In this document: in pieces, positions 54,541 to 64,000 of the stretch
How the letters are laid out: each line of letters starts with the position of its first letter
How positions within the stretch are numbered: the stretch's first letter is position 1
Origin: Aedes albopictus
Taxonomy: Eukaryota; Arthropoda; Insecta; Diptera; Culicidae
Assembly (NCBI RefSeq): GCF_035046485.1
Contig: NC_085138.1
Span: 64,906,580 to 64,970,579 of the forward strand
Length of the DNA: 64,000 nucleotides
Direction: 5' to 3'
Translations under genes and position numbers: made by a program
The notes under the pieces: generated by a model
What the model saw: only the letters and a program-made list of their open reading frames with translations
The model's database searches: none
Told to the model about the DNA's origin: nothing

Positions 54541-55992
54541 CAATTTGAAAAGCAATCGTCAGTTTCTTATAATTTGAATAATATTATCAATGAATCAGTT
54601 CGAAAAGTTAAAAAAGCTTCATTCAAACTTGAAAAATCCATACATAATAAAATTTCGGACAAAACCTTGCAAGCAAAACTTGACATAAGCACTGCGTTGT
54701 ACAACGAAATAGAAGCATTTTTAAAGGAAAATTGTGCGATTTTGGAGGAAACAGTTTTTACTAATATATGTAAAAACTCGCGTCTCTTTAATTACGAAAT
54801 ACAATAAATTGTTAATCAAAAAATTGCTGAAAACAAAATACAAAATAATTTAAATTCGTCCAGTAGACACAGTTTGAAACGCGTTGCTAAGACTACGGTA
54901 TTGTGTTCGCAGTTGCTGTTAGGCACAAGAAGAAAGAATCTACACAAATCCCCTCATCATCATTCTAAACATAAGAAACGTTCAAATTCTACACAGCCTT
55001 TGACCATCGCTCCAAACACAGCAATGGCCTTCAACATTGCTACTGCTGCGCAGCTAGCGCAGTTGATTCCAGCATTCGACGGTAAGCCGTCAGGATCAAA
55101 ATCATTTATAGATGCGGTGGAATTAACTAAAACGATAGTGGCAGAGGCAAACCACGCGAGTGCAATACAATTGGTACTTACGAAATTGACAGGAAGAGCA
55201 AGAGATTTATTCTCTGTAGCTCCTGCAACTTTAGATGAAATTATCCAGAAAATTAAGGATAATTGTAGCGAAACCGGATCATGCGATTTAGCCGCAGCCA
55301 ATTTGAAAAATTTGAAATTAAAGAAAACTGATGATATGGTAAATTTTTCAAAAGATGTCGAAAATCTTTGTGAAAACCTTGCTCAAGCGTACATTCGAGA
55401 GCAAGTTCCAGGAGATGTAGCTAAGAAATTGGCCCAAAAGCAAGCGATACAGACGCTAATTTCAAATTCACACAATTCTGAAACTAAAATAATGTTAAAA
55501 GTTGGCAAATTTACCACGGTACAAGAAGCCCTGAATGTTATGGTGGAAAATGAGCAAACAAGCCAAGGATCTACAGCATCAATTTTGCATGCTAATGTTA
55601 ATGAAAGGAAAAATCACCGATACCCCAACAATGGTCGTGGTTATCAACAAAATTATGGATATAGGACACCAAATAACCGGCCAACAAATTTCTATGGAAA
55701 TCGCGGAAGATTCACTTCCCGCGGTAGAGGATTTCATCGCAGAGGTGGTTTTCGTAATGGCCAAAATCAGTTTTACAGAAATTATGGTCCAAACAACTCA
55801 AATAATCAGTTAAATGGTAGCTCAAGAGTGTTTTATGCTACTGAGTTTCCTCCACAGCAACATGAACAGGTCAGGGTCATTTCAACTGGGCACGTACATC
55901 AACAGGCAGACCCTTTAGTCGTTCCACAGATTCAAGGTCACAATAATGTACAACATTTTTTAGGACAACCGTTCGGGGAGCGTACGCAATAA
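54541..55992 (+). CDS. gag of the Ty3/gypsy-type element
   Basis: One frame from 54541 is broken only by a TAA at 54805-54807; after it the frame is open to TAA 55990-55992. ATG 55024 (MAFNIATAAQLAQLIPAFDG) is a natural start and gives 322 codons; the upstream open part (VRKVKKASFKLEKSIHNK) is possibly an N-terminal extension lost to the stop or a leader ORF. The middle part (FIDAVELTK, LTKLTGRARDLF) is capsid-like. The C-terminal third is RGG/Asn/Gln-rich (GRGFHRRGGFRNGQNQFYRN) and replaces the usual CCHC knuckle, which is absent. It makes the particle that packages element RNA. Confidence 0.8.
55956..55962 (+). promoter_or_regulatory. Candidate -1 ribosomal frameshift heptamer, gag to pol
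   Basis: TTTTTTA in the gag frame as T TTT TTA, a standard X XXY YYZ slip site. Shifting back one base here gives an open pol frame through the gag stop (30 nt downstream) into the protease. No structure downstream was computed. Confidence 0.65.
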
Positions 55993-57671
55993 GTGTATCA
56001 GCTTCTAACTTTGTATGCTTGATGATTGAAGCATCTAGTAAACAGTGCTCGTTAATGGTAGATTGTGGATCTGAAATTTCAGTCATCAAAGCACATAAAA
56101 TTAAACCATCCCAAATTTATTTCCCAAATAATAAATGTGAAATAACAGAAATTGGAAGTGGAAAAATATCTACTTTAGGTGATACTATTACAAATGTAGT
56201 AATAGATGATACGCCACTACCACAAAATTTCCAAATAGTGGAGGACAACTTTCCAATTCCCACAGACGGGATTTTGGGAAGAGATTTTTTCTGTAAATAT
56301 AGGTGTAACATAGATTACGATTCCTTTTTATTGTCTGTTAAAATAAATAATAATGTTATTCAAGTACCAATCACCAATGAATTGGAAGGTAATTTTATAA
56401 TTCCACCTCGATGTGAGGTGATAAGACGAATCAATGTACACAATATTGTAGACAACGTTACCATTGCAGAAGAAATACAGCCAGGTGTGTTTTGTGCAAA
56501 TGGTATTATAAGTAATAAAAATGCTTATATGAAAATTATTAATACTACTAATGAAACGAAAAAGGTATGTTCTAAGTTTGTACCAAAAATGGTTCCTTTA
56601 AATGAATATAAAATAAATTCATTAGAAAAACCATGGAATAAAGTTAAAGAACGTAGCAAGCTAGTATTGAAGGAATTAAATATGGATCCGAAGATTGATC
56701 CAAAAATTAAAGAAAAACTTGAACGACTGTGTGAGGAGTTCAACGATATTTTCGCACTTAAAAATGATGTTTTATCCGTGAACAATTTCTATAAACAAGA
56801 AATATGCCTCAACGATTCACGACCAGTATATGTAAAAAATTATCGGACCCCTGAGTCTCAAAAAGAAGAAATAGATAACCAAATAAACAAAATGCTAAAC
56901 GATGGTATAATTCAACCTTCTACTTCGCCCTACAACAACCCTATATTATTAGTGCCCAAAAAATCAGAAACTGATAAAAAATGGCGGTTGGTTATAGATT
57001 TTCGCCAACTAAATAAAAACATTTCCCCAGATAAATTCCCATTACCTAGAATCGATGAGATTCTCGACCAGTTGGGACGAGCAAAATATTTTTCAACGCT
57101 CGACCTAATGTCAGGATTTCATCAGATTCCGCTGACAGATGCAAGCAAAAAATTTACTGCTTTTTCTTCAAGTAAAGGACACTTTGAGTTTAATAGATTA
57201 CCGTTTGGATTGAATATCAGTCCAAACAGTTTTCAGAGGATGATGTCGATCGCTCTATGCGGACTTCCTCCTCAATGTGCGTTTTTATATATCGATGATA
57301 TCATCGTCATCGGTTGTTCGATAAATCATCATTTATCTAATCTCCGTGAAGTATTTTTATGCTTGAGAAAATATAATCTCATACTGAATCTGCCAAAATG
57401 TCATTTCTTCAAAAGTGATGTAACCTATTTAGGACATCATATATCTAACAAGGGGATACAACCAGATAAAGCAAAATATTCAATTATAGAAAAATATCCT
57501 GTGCCAAAAACCCCTGATGAAACACGTCGATTTGTTGCCTTCTGCAACTACTATCGTCGGTTAATTCCAAACTTTGCTAATATTTGCAATCCATTAAACA
57601 AACTTCTAAGAAAAAATGAAACATTTATTTGGAGCGCAGAGTGCCAAAACGCTTTTGAAATGTTAAAAAAA
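55963..57671 (+). CDS. pol, part 1: protease, reverse transcriptase, start of RNase H
   Basis: Read in the -1 frame relative to gag. Aspartic protease at 56050-56290: LMVDCGSEISVI (DCGS in place of the usual D-S/T-G) and ILGRDFF. RT from about 56870: YNNPILLVPKK, WRLVIDFRQLNK, FSTLDLMSGFHQIPL (Asp), RLPFGLNISPNSFQRMM, AFLYIDDIIVIG (catalytic YIDD), VTYLGHHISNKGIQPD. It is followed by the linker FVAFCNYYRRLIPNF. The frame is intact up to the insertion at 57677 and resumes at 59061. Confidence 0.92.
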
Positions 57672-57676
57672 AGTTT

Positions 57677-59055
57677 TATTGCGGATGTGGGAGGTGCTGG
57701 CGAAGCCGATTCTTTCAGCAGAAAGGAAAACGATTGAATTTTCCTACGATCAGCTACAAAGCTATAAAATTGTATTTATTAGTTAATTTTAATTATTCTA
57801 CCTATCGTCTTACTCACAAATTCGGTGACCAAATACGGGAAACAAATTCGTTTCATTATTTCACCTCCGCATTACAGCTGTGGGTTTGAGTTACTGATCG
57901 TGAACTATTATTCTAGGCCTTACATGTAGCAATTGGTTTGCTTAGGGGTGCGCAAGATATATTTTAATATTGTTAAAACAAGGTTCAAATTTGGCCTGCG
58001 CCGCTATGCGCAACACACCCCCCCGTAACACTTCGACGTACAGAAGTTTTACATCATCTTTTAAAATTTGAACTATTATTGGTTGGCTACACCCAGATAA
58101 TATAATATTGCAAACATTGAGTTATGACAAACACACGACTATTTTTGTTCACAATGTAAAAAAATAATATTTTGATCACCCCTAAGTCTCGGTCGTTTCT
58201 GAGCTCGTGTATTCACTGTGAGCTGCAACAACTTAGAAACGAAGAGTGTGAATGTCTGTCCATAGTAATTCATTGTCACTTTGTCATGGAATGGCTACTG
58301 CAACTAGGAATATCAGACGTGCATCCAAAACTCGAGTCAGTTCTGATGGCAGGTAGCAGCAAGCGATAGGAAGTTTGCGATAACGTTGACATTCTGGCCA
58401 ACACACGGTTTTCCCGCTCGCTGTCGACATCCATCTAATCCGGTACGAATGATTTGTGCAGCAATCACGGTACACACAATTGGCGTAATAATGACTGCTG
58501 CTCGCGTTGTCCTCTACTTCCATATACAAACAATAGCCATCCTCGGTGACGATACTCGTTTGGCGTTTGGTGATACATCGAAGAATAGACTCCCAGGGCG
58601 GATTCTCGTGCATCTCGCGGTGATTATCTTATCTGGAATTTGGTCCCTTCGACTGAATCACATGATGCCGTCGGAGAAATTAATTCGTTGATCTAATACA
58701 ACGAATTTCTTTGTAGTATTGCGGATGTGGGAGGTGCTGGCGAAGCCGATTCTTTCAGCAGAAAGGAAAACGATTGAATTTTCCTACGATCAGCTACAAA
58801 GCTATAAAATTGTATTTATTAGTTAATTTTAATTATTCTACCTATCGTCTTACTCACAAATTCGGTGACCAAATACGGGAAACAAATTCGTTTCATTATT
58901 TCACCTCCGCACTACAGCTGTGGGTTTGAGTTACTGATCGTGAACTATTATTCTAGGCCTTACATGTAGCAATTGGTTTGCTTAGGGGTGCGCAAGATAT
59001 ATTTTAATATTGTTAAAACAAGGTTCAAATTTGGCCTGCGCCGCTATGCGCAACA
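57677..59055 (-). mobile_element. Short nonautonomous LTR element (TRIM-like) inside pol
   Basis: 1379 bp with 339-bp LTRs (57677-58015, 58717-59055) differing at one base (57872 T, 58912 C) and an AGTTT duplication (57672-57676, 59056-59060). On the minus strand the LTR begins TGTTGCGCATAGC and ends CATCCGCAATA; a polypurine tract GGGGGGG precedes the left LTR, so it runs minus. The 700-bp interior has no gag or pol. Removing it with one duplication copy leaves the host pol frame open. Confidence 0.88.
58016..58716 (-). other. Interior of the short LTR element
   Basis: A 109-codon open stretch on the minus strand (58613-58284; YRDCCTNHSYRIRWM, SGKTVCWPECQRYRK) is Cys-rich but matches no element protein I know. 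It may be chance or a captured fragment. The sequence directly after the right LTR (CTACAAAGAAATTCG on minus) does not start with TGG, so the primer-binding site is unclear. Confidence 0.4.
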
Positions 59056-59060
59056 AGTTT

Positions 59061-60213
59061 ATTATCACCAAACGTTCTACAATTTCCAGACTTCCAAAAG
59101 CAGTTCATATTAACAACTGATGCATCAAAAGTTGCATGTGGTGCTGTTCTTGCTCAATTACACGATGGTGTAGAGAAGCCAATTGCGTTTGCCAGCAAAG
59201 CATTCACAAAAGGCGAATCACATAAATCAACGATTGAACAAGAATTAACAGCAATTCACTGGGCTGTTTCATATTTTCGCCCGTACTTATATGGACGAAA
59301 ATTTGTAATTAAAACGGATCACCGTCCGTTAATTTACCTTTTTTCAATGAAGAACCCATCATCAAAGCTCATTAGGATGAGATGGGATTTAGAAGAATAT
59401 GATTTTTCCATTGAATATATAGAGGGTAAATCAAACATCGTAGCAGACGCATTTTCTCGCGTCCCGCTTGACATGGATGAGTTAAAACAGATGTATGTCA
59501 TTACACGATCAATGACAAGAAATATATCAAGCCAACCAATTAATGAGTCTCAGATGCAGAAGCCTGATCAACTTCATGTATATGAAGCGCTCAATAATTC
59601 AGATGCTTTCAAACTATCTAAACTATCATTCATTAAATATCCACAGTCATCAAAACTATCGATGGTGCTGTCAAAGAAGAATTATAATCCGAGACTAACT
59701 CTAGCGTTAGATCTCAAATTAACAACAGAACATGAAAAGGAAGAAGCTTTGAAGCAAATTTTTAAAATATTGGAGAATAAAATCCAGAAATCCACAAATA
59801 CAAGGCTGGCCAGCCATAAAACAAATGAGAATCAAAAAGGATTTTTGAGTAAAATGATAGCAATCGCAAAGAACGATACAATATTCCAACATATTGATAT
59901 AAACTCATTTAAAGACATTGGTAATAACATCCTTAGGGATGCCACCATATTGATATACGAAAGACCAAAACTAGTGACACATGAAGATGATATATTGAGA
60001 ATTCTTAATCTACATCATGAAACTCCTATCGGAGGACATTTAGGTACAAATCGATTGTACAGAAAGCTTAGACCGTTATATTCATGGCCCCACATGAAAA
60101 AACGCATAGCTGAGTATGTAAAAGCATGCACACTATGTAAAACAAACAAACATTATTCTCAAGTTCAAACAAAATTTGTTCAAACTACTACCCCTACAAA
60201 ATCATTTGATATA
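59061..60213 (+). CDS. pol, part 2: RNase H and integrase zinc domain
   Basis: RNase H: FILTTDASKVACGAVLAQ (catalytic Asp), FASKAFTKGESHKSTIEQEL (Glu), FVIKTDHRPL (Asp). Integrase HHCC zinc finger at about 60010-60150: LHHETPIGGHLGTNRLY and CTLCKTNKH. The frame continues part 1 exactly (insertion plus duplication = 1384 bp). Interrupted at 60212 by the TA MITE. Confidence 0.9.
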
Positions 60214-61429
60214 CACTCCCGTTCAAAAGTTTGGGGTCACCCCCTCAAAAACATGTCATTTTTTTAGGCCCATATCTCCGCCAATTTGCGTCCGATTTCA
60301 AAACCCTAGGTTTCATTCAAAAGATAATAAGTCAAAGAACCTTTGAACATGATTTAAAAGAAACTTTTTCAAAAAATTTGGTTTGTAAACTTAACCCAAA
60401 GTTGCCAAATTTTCTAAAAAATGAATATAAACTTACGGCAGTGTCGCTGGAAGTTGGGTCGACCAAATTTTAAGATGAGAGCGGTAATATGACCCATTTT
60501 CTATTAGCTTTCAACTGCTTTTTACAGAACTTAGCTAAAAAATCTAGAAAAAAAGTTATTTAGTAAATTAATCCTTGATGTCATCGACCAAAAGTTTGGG
60601 GTCACCCCTCAAAATGCTGTACCGGCCAAAAGTTTGGGGTCACTATCGTAAAACATGGAAAAGTGATTTGTTGATATCTTTGTCATCTTTCATTCAATTT
60701 TAATTCTTCTTGGCTTATTTGAAACAAAATGAATGATACTTACTGACTAGACATTGAACCACACATATTTGTTGAAATTTACATACTAAAACTTAACGTA
60801 AAGTTGCCTCATTTTTTGAAGTGTGGTAAAATGTGCTAACTTTATATAACATTTTTATATACAAAAATCGTTAAATACGTTAAGTTGAAGACATCAAACG
60901 TAAATTTAGTTAATTATCTTTGAAATGAGCCAAAAAGAATTAAAATTGAACTATAGATGACGAAGATATCACCAAATCACTTTTCCATGTTTTACGAAAG
61001 TGACCCCAAACTTTTGGCCGATACATCATATTGAGGGGTGACCCCAAACTTTTGGTCGATGACATCAAGGATTAATTTACTTAATAACTTTTTTTCTAGA
61101 TTTTTTAGCTAAGTTCTGTAAAAAGCAGTTGAAAGCTAGTAGAAAATGGGTCATATTACCGCTCTCATCTTAAAATTTGGTCGACCCAACTTCCAGTGAC
61201 ACTGCTGTAAGTTTATATTCATTTTTTAGAAAATTTGACAACTTTGGGTTAAGTTTACATACATTTTTTTTTGAAAAAGTTTCTTTTATATCATGTTCAA
61301 AGTTTCTTTGACTTATTATCTTTTGAATGAAACCTAGGGTTTTGAAATCGGACGCAAATTGGCGGAGATATGGGCCTAAAAAAATGACATGTTTTTGAGG
61401 GGGTGACCCCAAACTTTTGAACGGGAGTG
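60214..61429. mobile_element. 1.2 kb TA-flanked fold-back MITE, copy B, inside integrase
   Basis: 1216 bp; ends CACTCCCGTTCAAAAGTTTG and its exact inverse; TA at 60212-60213 and 61430-61431. Its arms pair throughout. AAAGTTTGGGGTCAC-type words recur at the ends and at 60590-60645 and 61000-61055. Same family as 20246-21463. With one TA removed, pol codons rejoin as FDI LSIDTVG. Confidence 0.92.
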
Positions 61430-62253
61430 TACTTTCAATTGATACAGTTGGACCATTTACCTACACAAATAAAGGCAATCGCTATGCAGTAACCATGCAA
61501 TGTGATCTTTCAAAATTTATTATAATAGTTCCCATTCCGGATAAATCTGCAACAACTATAGCAAAAGCAGTTATTGAAAAATGTATTTTGATATTTGGCC
61601 CAGTATCTTCGATAAAAACTGACCAAGGTACTGAATATAAAGGAGTATTCGATAAAGTTTGTGAACTTCTTAAGATAACAGATACTTGTGCCAGTGCATA
61701 TCACCCCCAAACCATTGGATCATTAGAAAGAAGCCACAAAACATTGAATGAGTATTTGAGGATTTTTACTAATGATACCAAAAATGATTGGGATGAATGG
61801 TTACCATTTTTTAGTTTCTTCTTCAACACAACACCATGTGTAGATCATGGATATACGCCATTTCAGTTAGTATTTGGAAAAACATGCAATTTATTTGATA
61901 AAGCTTATTGTATTAAACCAGATCCTTTGTATAACTACGAAGCTTATGAGAAAGAATTGAAATTCAAACTTCAAACCACACATTTAAGAGTACGTGAAGC
62001 AATTGTACGAGCAAAAACAAAAAGAACTACACAACTCAACGCTAAAATTGAAAATACAGATTTACAAATTGGCGATACAGTTTATCTAAGAAATGAAAAT
62101 AGACAAAAACTAGATGCAGTAAACTCCGGACCATTCACAATAAAAGAACTAATGGACTGTAATGCAGTAATCTTTAACCAGAATAATCAACAAAGACTTC
62201 AAGTTCATAAAACGCGCCTTACGAAATTTAAACCTTTAGAACAAAAAAGATAA
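61430..62253 (+). CDS. pol, part 3: integrase catalytic core and C-terminus
   Basis: LSIDTVGPF (first Asp), IKTDQGTEYKG (second Asp), HPQTIGSLERSHKTL (Glu): the DDE triad is complete. The C-terminal part (IGDTVYLRNEN, SGPFTIKELMD) is the usual gypsy-type tail. Stop TAA at 62251-62253. Same frame as part 2 (insertion plus TA = 1218 bp). Confidence 0.9.
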
Positions 62254-62426
62254 TGACAACAAATACATTGTTTATTACACTCAAAATTATCGTTCCTTAA
62301 AAAAAAGGGGAAGAGAGCCCTCAAAACAAAAATGATTTGTATACTGAAAATTATTTGTAAAGGTAAGAACAAAGCATAAACGGAAAATTTATTATTGTAT
62401 ACCATAATTTTCTTTTAGGGGGAAGG
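62254..62426 (+). other. Region between pol and 3' LTR, with polypurine tract
   Basis: No env-like frame. AGGGGGAAGG at 62417-62426 directly before the 3' LTR is the polypurine tract that primes plus-strand DNA. Confidence 0.8.
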
Positions 62427-62751
62427 TGTAGTGGAATTTTCCACAACATCTTTTTCTGCATCGCAAATTTATTATTTCCCACGAGAAATAATGAATTATG
62501 CTTAGCTTAACGACAACGTGCCGACTTTTGGTTACCTGACCGGCCGATGTCATCTAACACCCCATGCGCGGCTCGAATTGACCACGCAGCATTAATTCGT
62601 GTGAACATGCTTTATTCTTTCCTCAGGTAATGTGTAACTTTTCTAACCAATAAAAATCATTCATTCAATGTCCAACAAGCAAAGTGTATACATCGTGTCC
62701 TGATGACAGACCCGTGCGCCTTCTCCATTAATGTTCGCGAAGTACAGTACA
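62427..62751 (+). repeat. Ty3/gypsy 3' LTR
   Basis: 325 bp, identical to the 5' LTR except one base (62546). Confidence 0.9.
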
Positions 62752-62755
62752 ACAC

Positions 62756-63638
62756 CATTCCGTCCTGGCCAGACAAACTTGAAGTTTAAGCTATCTTGCA
62801 GATCTCGTACTTGTTTATAGAGCTCCATACCGCGTGGGGTTAGTTCATCGCGTAAAACTATCTTCCGTGTACCATCCGCCAGCGAATGGTCGACAGCCTT
62901 GGACAGTAATGGACCGAAGCTACGCTTCTTAGCAATTAGCTCTTACTTGTACTGTTCTTTCGCAAACACAACTTTAATCGGCGCTGTATCGGCATTTCGT
63001 TGTTTAGCTTCAATTGATGACAGCCGCTTTGCTTCCAGAATCGCTTCCTCGGGTAACTCATAACCAACCGCTGCTGACACTTGTTCGACGATCTGGCTGA
63101 CATCTTCATCCTTCTTCATCGGTATCCCCAACATGATCATATTTCTGGTCAAACTCATTCTGTTCAAACGATCAACCTCCAACTCTAGTTCGTTGACAGT
63201 GTTGCACAGCTGGTGATGTTTTTTCTTCAGTTGCTCAGCATCTGATCTTAGAGTAGCCTGATCCTGCTTCAGAGATTTCACATCGGTAAGAAGGGTATCG
63301 AGTTTATCGGCCAGAAAGTTTTGAAACTTTTCCATTTCAGAGATAGTGTTTCTCATGTCTTGCACCTCTGAACGAGTTCCTTTGACTTTCGTTAGTACCA
63401 TGCGTAGTTCTTTCAGTACTTCAGGGTCAGTCGATGAGCTTTGTGATGCCCTTTGGAAGAAATCCTGGCACTCCAAGGAGCAGAAGAAATCCTTTGCTTT
63501 AAGCTTCCGTATGGCACTTCCATAGATGTTTCTGCACTTGAAATGTTCGCATTTATGGCATTGAGCACATTCGATCACTTTTTTTGGATCATTTTCTTCT
63601 TTTTTACAAGAAACGCAGTAGATTATATCTTCGGACAT
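62756..63638 (-). pseudogene. LINE ORF1: PHD-type zinc finger and coiled coil
   Basis: Starts ATG 63638. Residues 7-60 (YCVSCKKEEN, CAQCHKCEHFKC, FFCSLECQDFF) form a PHD-like Cys/His finger. Residues about 85-175 are a heptad-rich coiled coil (LKQDQATLRSDAEQLKKK). Then RNMIMLGIP and an RRM-like region. An in-frame TAA at 62945-62943 interrupts it after AKEQYK, but the same frame continues beyond (ELIAKKRSFGPLLSK, RKIVLRDELTPRG) to the LTR insertion. ORF1 proteins of CR1-type elements bind element RNA. Confidence 0.85.
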
Positions 63639-64000
63639 TGTTTACAAATTGATACGACACTGACAAAAACCGAACTGATATGACAAAATCCAATAAGAAC
63701 AGCGAACTCTGACGACGACAGACAATATACAAAACATTGAAATATTTCAAATACACATATATGAAGTGACAACAATACAAACAGGACTTCGCAAGATAAA
63801 TGGTGAAAAACTTAAGATTAATTAATTCGATTTTTTCACATAACTTATGAGAGTTCTCGTTGCACAATGCATCCACCGGTGGCCCAACGTGTGATGAGTC
63901 GTTTCCTCTATGTTGCAGCGGCAAAACAACCAAATGTACATTAATTTTTCACAAAAAATCACGGAGCCTCTGTATGAGCTTGCTTGAATGCACAGTAGGC
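63639..64000. other. LINE 5' flank and window end
   Basis: Likely the 5' untranslated region of the LINE (minus strand) and possibly the start of neighbouring DNA. The element's 5' boundary could not be set. Confidence 0.35.

Larger units (their letters stand above)
53654..62751 (+). mobile_element. Ty3/gypsy-type LTR retrotransposon, young, with two nested insertions
   Basis: LTRs 53654-53978 and 62427-62751 (325 bp, one difference: A at 53773, G at 62546), flanked by ACAC (53650-53653, 62752-62755). Own length is about 6.5 kb after removing the 57677-59055 and 60214-61429 insertions. Order: LTR, PBS, leader, gag, pol (protease, RT, RNase H, integrase), PPT, LTR. Protease-RT-RNaseH-integrase order defines Ty3/gypsy. 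No envelope frame fits in the 170 bp between pol and the 3' LTR. Confidence 0.92.
45053..63950 (-). mobile_element. CR1/L2-like non-LTR retrotransposon, decayed and split by five insertions
   Basis: On the minus strand: ORF1 (63638 to 62756, then 53649 to 53487), ORF2 endonuclease (53460-52414), RT (52400-51572, 51456-51401, 49319-49165, 48803-48617), C-terminal domain (46018-45573), and 3' UTR to about 45053. Insertions are 53654-62751, 51457-51571, 49325-51400, 48806-49162 and 46021-48614. Subtracting them leaves about 4.6 kb, a normal LINE length. Each junction shows a target duplication, and LINE reading resumes after it (with a 1-base slip at 49325-51400). The 5' end was not defined and may lie at or beyond the window edge. 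Confidence 0.85.

Noticed and set aside
61170..61412. 80-codon open frame repeated on both strands at 60231 and 61170
   Set aside because: They are the two arms of the fold-back MITE; the frame arises from the inverted repeat and has no start context.
62254..62426. env gene of the LTR element
   Set aside because: Only about 170 bp separate pol from the LTR and no frame is open.
1..64000. CRISPR array, prokaryotic operon or ribosomal RNA
   Set aside because: No regularly spaced short repeats with unique spacers, no rRNA-like conserved text; introns and poly(A) signals show a eukaryotic nuclear genome.

Overview
This is a stretch of a culicine mosquito genome, most likely Aedes. The evidence is spliced genes with GT-AG introns, AATAAA poly(A) signals, Feilai-like tRNA-derived SINEs, many long fold-back MITEs, RTE, CR1/L2-like, Ty3/gypsy and Ty1/copia elements, and gd-domain and LRR proteins typical of insects. 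Species was not proven. Host genes are a minor fraction; mobile DNA fills most of the window.

Host genes. (1) On the plus strand at 56-3395 is the 3' part of an unrecognised gene with tiny exons, all phase 1, encoding a Tyr/Asn/Gly-rich chain. The other four are on the minus strand. (2) 10415-8871 is a GH18 chitinase with complete active-site motifs; its signal-peptide exon was not found. (3) 22684-21752 is a secreted S1 serine protease. (4) 39868-30257 is a gastrulation-defective(gd)-like serine protease whose three exons join in frame across an 8.1 kb intron (471 aa). (5) 42353-40635 is a 572-aa single-pass LRR membrane protein. All four minus-strand products are predicted to be secreted or on the cell surface, but nothing shows they form one pathway.

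Repeats, left side (1-45 kb): a degenerate GGAATT-type satellite (4.3-7.8 kb), several SINE types, an RTE-type LINE fragment (14.3-16.4 kb), a 2.8 kb fold-back with direct repeats and smaller elements inside (10.8-13.6 kb), and MITEs whose target duplications are readable: TA, TTAA, TAA, AT and an 8-bp hAT type.

Repeats, right side (45-64 kb): one decayed CR1/L2-like LINE on the minus strand (about 4.6 kb of its own sequence), split by five insertions. The largest is a young Ty3/gypsy-type element (53654-62751; 325-bp LTRs with one difference) lying in LINE ORF1. That element carries a short LTR element and a 1.2 kb TA MITE inside pol; removing each with one duplication copy restores an open frame. 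Gag and pol overlap at a TTTTTTA heptamer. A copia remnant with identical LTRs sits inside another TA element in LINE ORF2. The order of events can be read directly from these junctions.
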